DNA of 64,000 nt. It comes from an uncultured Eubacteriales bacterium (GTDB lineage: Bacteria; Bacillota; Clostridia; Oscillospirales; CAG-272). Location: contig CAKRNO010000002.1 in the NCBI GenBank assembly GCA_934371135.1, positions 72,623 through 136,622 of the forward strand. The letters run 5' to 3'. The translations under genes and the position numbers were made by a program. The notes beneath the pieces are model-generated. The model searched no databases, had not been told where the DNA came from, and saw only the letters and a program-made list of their open reading frames with translations. Shown one piece after another: positions 1 through 7,901 of this stretch; position 1 is the stretch's first letter, and each line of letters begins with the position of its first letter.

Positions 1-1
1 G

Positions 2-391
2 GGCATCAAAATGGGCATTTCCGCGATCGAGGACGTGTACGGTAAGGTGACCCACGAGGATTTCCGCCGTCACCTCTCGGATCAGAAGACGGCGCACGCA
101 AAGATGCAGAAAGAGATCCGGGACCAGCTCGACACATACAACGACGAGGGCAAGGACCCGAACCCGATGGCAAAGGGGATGGCGCACGTCAAGACGGGGA
201 TGAAGCTCGGCTTCGACTGCACGGACGAGACCATCGCCTCCCTGCTCACCGACGGGTGCCACATGGGGGTAAAGTCCCTTTCCCGCTACCTCAACCGCTA
301 TTCCGCCGCCGACGAGGGGGCGAAAAATGTCGCTCGACGCCTCATCTCGCTCGAGGACACGATGGAAAAGGAGCTGCGCCCGTATCTCTGA
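2..391 (+). CDS. Partial conserved helical protein (5' end outside window)
   Basis: The reading frame is already open at base 2 and codes through the methionine at base 11, so the true start lies upstream. The visible 130 residues are mostly charged amphipathic helices (for example AIEDVYGKVTHEDFRRHL and RRLISLEDTMEKELRPYL). From memory they resemble an uncharacterised four-helix, ferritin-like family of Clostridia of about 145 residues with a short hydrophobic N-terminal segment. No metal-binding carboxylate motif can be assigned. A strong intrinsic terminator follows after 15 bases, so this is the last gene of its transcript. Function unknown. Confidence 0.7.
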   Translation, partial: GIKMGISAIEDVYGKVTHEDFRRHLSDQKTAHAKMQKEIRDQLDTYNDEGKDPNPMAKGMAHVKTGMKLGFDCTDETIASLLTDGCHMGVKSLSRYLNRYSAADEGAKNVARRLISLEDTMEKELRPYL

Positions 392-406
392 CGCAAAACG
401 TGTCAA

Positions 407-443
407 AGAGGAGCCGTATTTTTACGGCTCCTCTCTGTTTTTG
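407..443 (+). terminator. Intrinsic terminator after the partial gene
   Basis: A perfect 12-bp stem (407-418 with 423-434, arm AGAGGAGCCGTA) with a 4-base loop is followed closely by five T. Nearly the same stem is reused after serS at 51275. Confidence 0.9.
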
Positions 444-573
444 TGGTCATTTCACCTCTGTCCGGTCGGCGGCTGTTATCCGCAGCTCCTGCACGCTGTT
501 TTTCCGGACACGCCGTTTTTTCAACCGGCGCGCCGTTGCCCATACCGGACTACCGTCCGCACGGGGTCGCCCC

Positions 574-1509
574 TCACCGGCGCAGTGCCGCACAGCCCGA
601 GAGAGCATTTTCCCCAACCGCGGTCACCCCGGGCGCCGTGAGACGGCAGAGCGACCGGCACCCGTGGAACGCGCCCTCTCCGATACGCGTCACCGACGGG
701 GGCAGAACGACGTCGGTGAGCGAGACGCAGCCGTAAAAGGCGAGCGGCGGCACCTCCCGGAGCCCCTCCGGCAGGGTCACGCGGGTCAGCGCCCCGCAGA
801 GACCGAACGCCTCCGCCCCGATGGCAGTGACCCCCGCCGGTATGGCGACGCCGCGCAGATGCTTCGCCCGGTAAAACGCCCCCTGCCCGATCTCCGTAAG
901 GCTCCCGGGCAGACCGACCTCGCGGAGCATCGTCGCGTCGGAAAAGGCGCCGGGTGCGAGGCGCCTGACCCCGGAGGGCACGGTATAGGCGAAAGCATCC
1001 CGCCCCGGCGGGTAACGCAGGAGCAGGTCACTACCCCGGTACAGCACCCCGTCCTCCTCACGGAATATTCGGTTCTTCGGCGAAACGCGCACGGCGCGCA
1101 GTGTTCGGCAGCCGCGGAATGCCCCGGCTCCCACCTCCGCGAGCCCCGCGGGCAGGGTCACCAAAGCGAGCGACGCGCAGCCGTCGAACGCCGCGCTCCC
1201 GAGCCGCAGGAGCGACGCCGGCAGACGTGCCTCCGAGAGCGAGGTACAGGAAAAGAATGCGTGCGCGCCGATTTCCTCCGCCCCGCCCGGCTCCACCTCG
1301 CGCAACCCCGTACAACCGGCGAAAGCCCAGGCATCGACCGTGCGGAGCGAGACGGGCAGGACGAGCCGCGCCATCATCCGTGCCCCCCAGAACGCCCGCT
1401 CCCCGACACCCGTGACACCCTCCGGCACCGTGACCATACTTTCATACCCGCGGTACGCCGTAAGGTACCCCTCCGGCGTTATGTCAAAGCTCCTGTTGAC
1501 CGCTTGCAT
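574..1509 (-). CDS. BspA-type leucine-rich repeat protein
   Basis: 311 residues made almost entirely of BspA/LRR_5 repeats of about 23 residues, with recurrent 'IGxxAFxGCxxLxxVxLP' units (for example GEGAFHGCRSL and EVPPLAFYGCVSL). A short leading segment is followed by roughly ten repeats. Such repeats form a curved solenoid and usually serve in protein binding or adhesion. There is no signal peptide, transmembrane segment or cell-wall anchor, so on sequence it appears cytoplasmic, which is unusual because many family members are secreted. The ATG at 1509 has a GGAGGG Shine-Dalgarno 8 bases upstream. The gene stands alone, convergent with the partial gene at the window start. The binding partner is unknown. 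Confidence 0.85.
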   Translation of the reverse strand: MQAVNRSFDITPEGYLTAYRGYESMVTVPEGVTGVGERAFWGARMMARLVLPVSLRTVDAWAFAGCTGLREVEPGGAEEIGAHAFFSCTSLSEARLPASLLRLGSAAFDGCASLALVTLPAGLAEVGAGAFRGCRTLRAVRVSPKNRIFREEDGVLYRGSDLLLRYPPGRDAFAYTVPSGVRRLAPGAFSDATMLREVGLPGSLTEIGQGAFYRAKHLRGVAIPAGVTAIGAEAFGLCGALTRVTLPEGLREVPPLAFYGCVSLTDVVLPPSVTRIGEGAFHGCRSLCRLTAPGVTAVGENALSGCAALRR

Positions 1510-1671
1510 CCGTCATCCCTCCCACACATACAGTATAGCAAGGAAACAGCCCGATAAAGCGGACTTAACAGCAACCGGAGAACGACCTTATAAAAGCTTG
1601 GCGCACGCTGTCCTGACCGGTATCACCTCCGAAAGACCGATGGAGCGCTTCAATCTCCATCTCGTCCTCCG

Positions 1672-4044
1672 TTACTGTCCCATTCTGGACTTTGCCTTAT
1701 TTTTGTACATTTCACTGTCGGCGACCGCCATGGCTTTGGTAAGCGGGTGCACGCCGTAGGCGCCGCCGATGCTGACGCTGACCCTGATCTCCGGCTTCTC
1801 CTCGAGGACAATCCTTTGCACACTCTCCTCCATCTGCCCGAGCTTTGCAAAAAATTCTTCTTCCCCGATTTTCTTGAACAGAATCAGAAATTCGTCGCCT
1901 CCGTAGCGGATCAGCACATCGGATTTTCCGAGGCAGCTGTTGATAGCGGCAGATACCTCGCGGAGCGCCATGTCGCCGATCAGGTGCCCGTACCGGTCAT
2001 TGATGCTCTTGAACCGGTCGATGTCGGCGATTGCCACCCCGTCCGCGTCCTGCAGATTTGCCATGAAATCATCGAGATACCCGCGGGAGTACGCTTTTGT
2101 CAGCGAGTCACGGTAGAAATTGAGGAGCATCATGTTGGCCCTGTCATTTCCGCCGCCGTGGGGTGTGCCGGCTGCCTCCTCCATCGGGAAAGCAATCTCC
2201 ATCACGCAGTCGCGTCCGTTCAGCTTCATGTACCGCGACAATACGGAATACACGCCGTCATCGCCGGCCTCGAGCTTGCTTGTCCAGTCCTTCGATTGCA
2301 GTGCCCTCCGGGAGCTGCAGTTTTCACAGCATTCGTGCCTGCCCCACAGCTCGTAGCACCGCGCGCCCGTCCCGACGAACGTGCCGTCCTCTCCCACCTC
2401 AAGCACCTCGGTGCTCATGGGATCCACAATGCGCACGATGCCGAATATCCTCTGCATGGCGCAATAGGTCTCGTAAGAGAGCCCTGCCACCTCGGTGACG
2501 CCCATCCCCGCGGAGAGCACCTCGTCGTGGATATCCTTGAACTGCCCGACGACGGAAACGTATTTGTCGCCCCGTATCGGCCAGACCGACATGGCCGTCA
2601 GGAGGTTCCAGCGGTAGCCGGTGCCGACCGGGATCAGCACCTTCATCTCCACGACCGGGTTCTCCCGCGTCGTCCCCCGCAGGTTCTTCACCAAAGTCTG
2701 CCAGTCCTCGCGGTTCAGAAGCTGGATATCGTCCCAACGCGTGACATACAGATGCTTCCGGTTTCTGCCCTCCTCCTCGTACCAGTTGACAAAAACGACC
2801 TTGTCGAGCGCGCAATCGTACTCGAACTGAATCCCGCCGCATTCCATCGCGAAGAACTCTTTCTTGACGCGCTCGTTTTCCACCATGCAGCGGGAGCGGT
2901 CCTCGAGCGGGAGCGAACGCTCGGAGAGAATCTCGCCCGTCATGTGAACGACCTCGTCGCGGCAGTCCTCATCGTTCATCTGCCCGCCTGCGTTGTCGCG
3001 CAGCTCTCCCTCCACGGCGTGGAGACATTTAATGAGCTCGGGATTGAACGCCCCGCACTCTCCGTTCACGATCATCTCGATTGCCTTCTCGTGCGGGAAG
3101 GCTTTTTTGTAGCAGCGATCACTCGTCAGGGCGTCATACACATCCGCGAGAGACACAACCTGCGCCGAGATCGGAATCTCGTCGCCGCAGAGCCCGTCCG
3201 GGTACCCCCGCCCGTCCCAGCGCTCATGATGCCAGCGGCAGATCTCGTGCGCGACGACCATGAGCTTCTCCGTCTTCGGGATTGGGAGCTCCTGCAGGAA
3301 ACGGTCGCCCTCGGTCGTGTGGGTCTTCATGATTTCCCACTCCTCCGGGGTGAGCTTGCCCGGCTTGTTGAGGATCGCCACGGGCACCTTCAGCTTTCCG
3401 ATATCATGGAGCGCCGAAAGACTCGAAATCAGCGAAATATCCGACTCGGAGAGCTTGTACCGGTCCGTCTGCCTGACGAGCTGGTGCAAAAGCAGACTCG
3501 TAATCGCCTGCACATGGAGCGTGTGACTGCCGGACTCCTTGTTGCGCGATTCAATGACGTGGCTGAAAATATTGATCATCGTGTTGTTGACCTTTTCGCG
3601 CTCGTACACCTGGTCTTCCACGAGCTGGATCAGCCGCTTCTGCTTGGAATACAGCGCCAGTGTGTTTTCCAGGCGGTGCCGGACGATCACCGCATTGAAG
3701 GGGCGCGTTATGTAATCCGTCACACCGAGCTCGTATGCCCGCCGGATCAACACGGCGTCATCCTCCGCGGAGACGATGATGACGGGGATCTCCTCGATCC
3801 AATGCCGCTCATTCATGATGCTGAGAACGCCGAACCCGTCCATCCTCGGCATATGTACATCGAGGAGGATAATGTCCACCTGTGCCCCGCCGCCGAGCAG
3901 CTCAATCGCCTCAACACCGTCCCCGGCAAATACATATTCGTATTCCTCACCGAGGATTTCGACGAGCATCGCACGGTTCAGCTCCGAGTCGTCCACGATC
4001 AGAATTCTGTCTTTCGGTACCATGACCTTCTTTGCGTTTGGCAT
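1672..4044 (-). CDS. Response regulator with HD-GYP and GGDEF domains (cyclic-di-GMP turnover)
   Basis: 790 residues. Residues about 13-130 are a receiver domain with acidic pair D18/D19 and phospho-acceptor D62 (LLDVHMP); the conserved KPF is RPF (R114). Residues about 150-350 are an HD-GYP phosphodiesterase domain with HD at 213-214 (HDIGK) and the signature HHERWDGRGYP. A middle segment of roughly 270 residues, perhaps PAS-like, carries several Cys. The C-terminal GGDEF domain has an intact RYGGDEF active site; the inhibitory RxxD site is GKSD, so feedback inhibition is probably lost. The protein could both make and degrade cyclic-di-GMP under control of an unlinked histidine kinase. A strong AAGGAGG site precedes the ATG. 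It is transcribed alone from a promoter about 200 bases upstream. Confidence 0.93.
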   Translation of the reverse strand: MPNAKKVMVPKDRILIVDDSELNRAMLVEILGEEYEYVFAGDGVEAIELLGGGAQVDIILLDVHMPRMDGFGVLSIMNERHWIEEIPVIIVSAEDDAVLIRRAYELGVTDYITRPFNAVIVRHRLENTLALYSKQKRLIQLVEDQVYEREKVNNTMINIFSHVIESRNKESGSHTLHVQAITSLLLHQLVRQTDRYKLSESDISLISSLSALHDIGKLKVPVAILNKPGKLTPEEWEIMKTHTTEGDRFLQELPIPKTEKLMVVAHEICRWHHERWDGRGYPDGLCGDEIPISAQVVSLADVYDALTSDRCYKKAFPHEKAIEMIVNGECGAFNPELIKCLHAVEGELRDNAGGQMNDEDCRDEVVHMTGEILSERSLPLEDRSRCMVENERVKKEFFAMECGGIQFEYDCALDKVVFVNWYEEEGRNRKHLYVTRWDDIQLLNREDWQTLVKNLRGTTRENPVVEMKVLIPVGTGYRWNLLTAMSVWPIRGDKYVSVVGQFKDIHDEVLSAGMGVTEVAGLSYETYCAMQRIFGIVRIVDPMSTEVLEVGEDGTFVGTGARCYELWGRHECCENCSSRRALQSKDWTSKLEAGDDGVYSVLSRYMKLNGRDCVMEIAFPMEEAAGTPHGGGNDRANMMLLNFYRDSLTKAYSRGYLDDFMANLQDADGVAIADIDRFKSINDRYGHLIGDMALREVSAAINSCLGKSDVLIRYGGDEFLILFKKIGEEEFFAKLGQMEESVQRIVLEEKPEIRVSVSIGGAYGVHPLTKAMAVADSEMYKNKAKSRMGQ

Positions 4045-4248
4045 GGCTTTCCTCCTTCATCCGTTTGTTTGGGGCTCATCTGTGCGCGGCGCCTCCCGGG
4101 GCGCCCCGCCCGCCTGTCTGTTGCTTTCATCCGTGCCACCCGTTTCCGCGTGGCTGTCAGACGGGTGACCGCGGCGGTCACCTCACCCTGCCTGCCGTGC
4201 GCTCATTGTGCCGGAGCCGACAGACTCCGGCATCTTACGCGCGTATAC
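4045..4248 (-). promoter_or_regulatory. Long structured 5' leader of the HD-GYP/GGDEF gene
   Basis: About 204 nt separate the predicted transcription start from the start codon. In the minus-strand RNA there are at least three hairpins: arms TGCCGGAG/CTCCGGCA (4209-4232), GGTGACCGC/GCGGTCACC (4164-4182), and a GC-rich one near 4087-4105. A further stem around 4121-4143 is closed by GGAAAC. I cannot match it to the cyclic-di-GMP riboswitch core or any other riboswitch, so it is recorded only as a structured leader. Confidence 0.45.
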
Positions 4249-4254
4249 CTGTTC

Positions 4255-4282
4255 ATTATATATTTTTATATGTTTAATTCAA
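4255..4282 (-). promoter_or_regulatory. Sigma-A-type promoter of the HD-GYP/GGDEF gene
   Basis: On the minus strand TTGAAT, 16 bases, TATAAT, inside an AT-rich patch that contrasts with its GC-rich surroundings. Confidence 0.7.
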
Positions 4283-4335
4283 CCGTCAGGATGTAAACTT
4301 TTTGCGCCGGACCGGCAAGGCGCAATAAAACGGGT

Positions 4336-4378
4336 AAAACGCAGCGAACAGCGGGTCGGATACATCCTCCGACCCGCT
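4336..4378 (-). terminator. Probable terminator of the agmatine operon
   Basis: An 11-bp stem (4350-4360 with 4368-4378, arm AGCGGGTCGGA) starts 11 bases after the arcC stop. The T tract (TTTTA at about 4336-4340) lies about 10 bases beyond the stem, so termination may be weak or partly factor-dependent. Confidence 0.55.
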
Positions 4379-4389
4379 GACATATTTTC

Positions 4390-5331
4390 TTAAAGCGTAA
4401 CCGTCGTACCGCTCCTGCCGCGGATGGCGTCGAGCGCGTGGTCGAGTGAACCGATGACGGCGCGGCGACCGTTACCGCCGCGGGCGAAGGCGATTGCCGC
4501 CTCCACCTTCGGGAGCATGGAGCCGGCGGCGAACTCACCCGCCGCGATGTGCGCCTGTGCCTCCTCCACCGTCATGTGTGAAAGCTCTCTCTCATCGGCT
4601 CTGCCGAAGCCGATGCAGACGTGCTCTACCGCCGTCAGGATGAGCAGACAGTCGGCACCCACCATCTCGGCGAGCTTCGCCGAGGCAAAGTCCTTGTCGA
4701 TGACCGCCTCCACACCGGTGAGCGCGCCGTTTGTACCGCGCGTGACGGGGATGCCCCCGCCGCCGCAGGCAATGACGACGAACTCCCGCTCGAGCAGCGC
4801 CCGGATCGCCTGATCCTCGACGATCTCCTGCGGCTTCGGTGACGGCACCACCTGCCGCCAGCCGCGTCCCGCATCCTCGCGCATGATCAGCCCCGGTGTC
4901 CCGCGCATCATCCGCTCGGCGCTCTCTTTGTCATAAAACGCCCCGATCGGTTTTGTCGGGTTCCCGAAAGCGGGGTCATCCGCCGAGACCGTCACCTGTG
5001 TCAGCACCGTCGTCACCTGCCACGGCAGGCGCCGCTCCGCGAGCGCCTGCTTGATCCCCGCCTCGAGCTGGTAGCCGATATACCCCTGGCTCATCGCGGT
5101 GCAGATTTCCAGCGGCATTTTCGGGATGCCGCCCTTGCCGTCCCCGCCCGCGCGGTCAAAGGCGAGGCGGATCATGCCGACCTGCGGACCGTTGCCGTGG
5201 CTGACCACGATCTCATTTCCTTCCTCAATGAGGCGCACGAGAGACGCCGCCGCGACCCTGACGCGCTCCTCCTGCTCGCGGGGGTCGTTCCCGAGTGCAT
5301 TCCCCCCGAGCGCCACAACAATGCGCGCCAT
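4390..5331 (-). CDS. arcC: Carbamate kinase
   Basis: 313 residues, the usual family length. It catalyses carbamoyl phosphate + ADP to ATP + CO2 + NH3 in the cytoplasm. The N-terminal nucleotide-binding ALGGNALG and the SHGNGPQVG motif mark the carbamate kinase branch of the amino-acid kinase fold. It is the last gene of the agmatine deiminase operon, one base after the aguA stop, and corresponds to aguC of lactic acid bacteria. Here it recovers the energy of the carbamoyl phosphate released by putrescine carbamoyltransferase. The same enzyme could serve arginine deiminase, but no arcA lies in the window. Confidence 0.95.
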   Translation of the reverse strand: MARIVVALGGNALGNDPREQEERVRVAAASLVRLIEEGNEIVVSHGNGPQVGMIRLAFDRAGGDGKGGIPKMPLEICTAMSQGYIGYQLEAGIKQALAERRLPWQVTTVLTQVTVSADDPAFGNPTKPIGAFYDKESAERMMRGTPGLIMREDAGRGWRQVVPSPKPQEIVEDQAIRALLEREFVVIACGGGGIPVTRGTNGALTGVEAVIDKDFASAKLAEMVGADCLLILTAVEHVCIGFGRADERELSHMTVEEAQAHIAAGEFAAGSMLPKVEAAIAFARGGNGRRAVIGSLDHALDAIRGRSGTTVTL

Positions 5332-5332
5332 C

Positions 5333-6442
5333 TCACTTCCCTCCCCGGGGGTCGGGCACCTGCTGGGTGATACAGTGGATGTTCCCCCCGCCGAAAGCGA
5401 CCTCGCGGGTCATGACGCCGACCACCTCACGGTCGGGGAACATCGCCTGTACCTGCTCGCGGGCGAGCGCGTCGTTCTCGTCACCGTACTGCGGCAGAAT
5501 GACCGCCCCGTTGACAATGAGGAAGTTCATATAGGACGCAATGCTCACCTCACCGTTTTTGCGCGGGATGCTCCCCTCGGCGTAGTCGATGGTCTCCGCC
5601 CCCTCGAGCAGACACGGATGCTTCGTCAGGCACAGCTTGTGCACCTTCAGCCGCCGCCCCTTGGCGTCCGTCGCCTCCGAGAGCGTGCGGTACGCTGCCT
5701 GCGCCGCCTCGTAGAACGGGTTTTCCCTGTCCTCCGTCCAGATGCACGCGACCTCGCCCGGGCGCACAAAGCACGCCACGTCGTCGATGTGCCCGTTCGT
5801 CTCGTCGGGGTCGATGCCGTCCTTCAGCCAGATGACCTTTTCGCACCCGAGATAGTCGAGGAGCATTTTTTCAATCTCCTCTTTCGTTTTGTCGGGGTTG
5901 CGCCCGGGCGAGAGCAGGCACATCTCCGTCGTCATGACGGTCCCCTCTCCGTCCACATGGATGGAGCCGCCCTCAAGGACAAAGCCCTCGGTGCGGTAGG
6001 AGTCCGCCCCCTCGATTTCGCAGATCTTCTGCGCGATCTGGTCGTCATACGCCCACGGGAAGTACAGCCCGTCGTAAAGGCCGCCCCACGCGTTGAACGT
6101 CCAGTCCACGGCGCGCAGCCCCCCGCGGCCGTCCGTGAGGAAGGTCGGGCCGCAGTCGCGCACCCACGCGTCGTCGCTCTGCAGCTCCACCACGCGCACC
6201 TCGGGCGGGAGCTTGGCGCGGGCGTTCTGGTACTGTGCGGGCGAGACGCCCACGGTGACCTTTTCAAAGGGCAGGATGGCGCGCGCCACGTTGGCAAACG
6301 CCTCCTGTGCGGGCTTGGCACCCTGCCGCCAGTTGTCCGGGCGCTCGGGCCAGAGCATCCATACCCCCGCCTGTTTTTCGTATTCTGCCGGCATACGGTA
6401 GCCGTCCTGTTTCGGGGTGGACCCGAGAATTCGTTTTGCCAT
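5333..6442 (-). CDS. aguA: Agmatine deiminase
   Basis: 369 residues. It hydrolyses agmatine to N-carbamoylputrescine and ammonia. The family is recognised by PAEYEKQAGVWMLWPERPDNW near the N terminus and the C-terminal GGGNIHCITQQ, which carries the nucleophilic Cys; the guanidino-binding region WVRDCGPTF and the catalytic His region EGGSIHVDGEG are also present. The start was set at the ATG at 6442 (MAKRILGST), preceded by AAAGGA; longer in-frame extension codes for an Arg/Ser-rich stretch with no family similarity. It lies 13 bases after aguD and one base before arcC, in the aguB-aguD-aguA-aguC order known from Enterococcus and Streptococcus. Confidence 0.96.
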   Translation of the reverse strand: MAKRILGSTPKQDGYRMPAEYEKQAGVWMLWPERPDNWRQGAKPAQEAFANVARAILPFEKVTVGVSPAQYQNARAKLPPEVRVVELQSDDAWVRDCGPTFLTDGRGGLRAVDWTFNAWGGLYDGLYFPWAYDDQIAQKICEIEGADSYRTEGFVLEGGSIHVDGEGTVMTTEMCLLSPGRNPDKTKEEIEKMLLDYLGCEKVIWLKDGIDPDETNGHIDDVACFVRPGEVACIWTEDRENPFYEAAQAAYRTLSEATDAKGRRLKVHKLCLTKHPCLLEGAETIDYAEGSIPRKNGEVSIASYMNFLIVNGAVILPQYGDENDALAREQVQAMFPDREVVGVMTREVAFGGGNIHCITQQVPDPRGGK

Positions 6443-6455
6443 GTTTCCTGTCCTT

Positions 6456-7853
6456 TCAGTCCGCTTCTCTCGCGGACGCACGACCGGCGCGCAGCCGGAT
6501 GAGAATTTCACCGATGACGACAGCGAGTATCGACCCTGCGGTGATGGGGAGATAGGAGGAGAGCGTGTCCCTGTCAAAGGAGAGCGGGATCGCGGTGAAG
6601 AACACCGAGAGGATGGTCAGCGCCATCGGCACATAGGCGATCCAGGCTGCCATTCTCTCTCCGCCCGGTACGCGGAAGGGGCGCTCCCGCGCCGGGTCAT
6701 TCTTACGCAGGCGCAGAAATGCGGGGAACACCGGGATATACGAGAGGAGCAGCATCACGAGGTTGAGCGCGAAGAAGCTCCAGAACAGCGAGGACGCGGG
6801 CGCGAGATATTCCATCAGCATCCCCGCGAGGCACACGACGCTCGCCACAATCCCCGAGGTCAGCGCGGCACCGATCGGCATCCCGTTTTTCTCGCGGCGC
6901 CAGGAGAACACGCGCGGCATATCGCCGCGGTCGGCGGCGTAAGCAGCGGTGGAATTGACCCCCATCGACCAGGAGATCATGTTGCCGAACAGGGTGACGA
7001 GGAAAAGGAACGCCACGAGCCCCACGAGGAACCCGCCCGTGCGCCCCGTGATGAGCGACACGGCGTCGATGAGCCCGGTGTCCGTATTGATCTTATCGGT
7101 CGGCACCGCCGCACCGATCCCGAACGCGGAAAAGAGATAGATGACGGCGATCGCGATCCCGCCGGTGACGATGGCGAGCGGGATCTGCCGCTTCGGGCTG
7201 GTCATATTGTCGGCATAGGTGCACACCACCTCAAAGCCGAGGAAGTTGAAAATAATGACCGAGATATAGGAGAGGCTCTCGGGGCGGAAGGAGGGCAGAT
7301 AGGTCACAAAGCCGCCTGCGTTCGCAAAGCCGTTGCGCGTGACATACCACACGCCGAGCACCCCGACCGTCAGGGCGAGCACCACCTTGACGGCGGCGCT
7401 GATATTCAGGATCCAGATGCTGTCGCACACCGGGTAGAATGCGATGAGCGTCACGATCCAGATGAACGCGAGCTCCACGAGCAGGGATGCAAAGGGGTTC
7501 AGGCTCCACCCGAACATGGTCTCGAGCAGGCGCGGACATATCACGGCGAGCGACGCCATCCAGAGCGGGAAATTGATCCAGTAGTACCATGCAACGCGCG
7601 CGCCCCACTTGGTGTCGGGGTACGCCGTATTGACCCAGTCGTAGAGCCCGCCGTCACCGACGTAGGTGGTGCCGAGCTCCGCGGCAATCATGCCATAAGG
7701 CAAAAGAAACAGCAGCATCATGAAGATCCACCAGAAATACTGGCTGTTCCCGATGGACGCGACGGGAGCCGCCGCCTCCACCACAAAGACCACGCAGATG
7801 ACCGAAAGGATCACCGACGTGAGATGAAACTTCTTCGATTTGTTTTCCATCAT
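6456..7853 (-). CDS. aguD: APC-family permease, probable agmatine/putrescine antiporter
   Basis: 465 residues with about 12 hydrophobic segments, typical of the amino acid-polyamine-organocation superfamily. The first helix carries the APC-like segment VFVVEAAAPVASIGN. Its place between ptcA and aguA strongly suggests the agmatine-in, putrescine-out exchanger AguD; that assignment rests on context, as sequence alone would allow a glutamate/GABA-type antiporter. Two consecutive ATG codons (7853 and 7850) follow a GGAGGG site; I kept the first. A 10-bp hairpin abuts this ribosome-binding site on its 5' side and may tune translation or mRNA stability. Confidence 0.85.
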   Translation of the reverse strand: MMENKSKKFHLTSVILSVICVVFVVEAAAPVASIGNSQYFWWIFMMLLFLLPYGMIAAELGTTYVGDGGLYDWVNTAYPDTKWGARVAWYYWINFPLWMASLAVICPRLLETMFGWSLNPFASLLVELAFIWIVTLIAFYPVCDSIWILNISAAVKVVLALTVGVLGVWYVTRNGFANAGGFVTYLPSFRPESLSYISVIIFNFLGFEVVCTYADNMTSPKRQIPLAIVTGGIAIAVIYLFSAFGIGAAVPTDKINTDTGLIDAVSLITGRTGGFLVGLVAFLFLVTLFGNMISWSMGVNSTAAYAADRGDMPRVFSWRREKNGMPIGAALTSGIVASVVCLAGMLMEYLAPASSLFWSFFALNLVMLLLSYIPVFPAFLRLRKNDPARERPFRVPGGERMAAWIAYVPMALTILSVFFTAIPLSFDRDTLSSYLPITAGSILAVVIGEILIRLRAGRASAREAD

Positions 7854-7864
7854 CCATTCCCTCC

Positions 7865-7893
7865 GGGAGGAGCCTGAAAAACCGGCTCCTCCC
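7865..7893 (-). promoter_or_regulatory. Intercistronic hairpin between ptcA and aguD
   Basis: Arms 7865-7874 and 7884-7893 (GGGAGGAGCC/GGCTCCTCCC) with a 9-base loop. In the operon mRNA it has no T tract and directly abuts the aguD Shine-Dalgarno (7859-7864). On the plus strand it is followed by TTTTT (7896-7900), so it could stop antisense transcription. Confidence 0.55.
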
Positions 7894-7901
7894 CGTTTTT
7901 A

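Noticed and set aside
4045..4248. Cyclic-di-GMP riboswitch before the GGDEF gene
   Set aside because: The conserved GEMM core and tetraloop-receptor pattern are not visible; only generic hairpins are.
1747..4296. 849-codon plus-strand open frame opposite the HD-GYP/GGDEF gene
   Set aside because: It mirrors the minus-strand gene in GC-rich sequence, has no domain pattern and no ribosome-binding site, while the minus frame has three intact domains.
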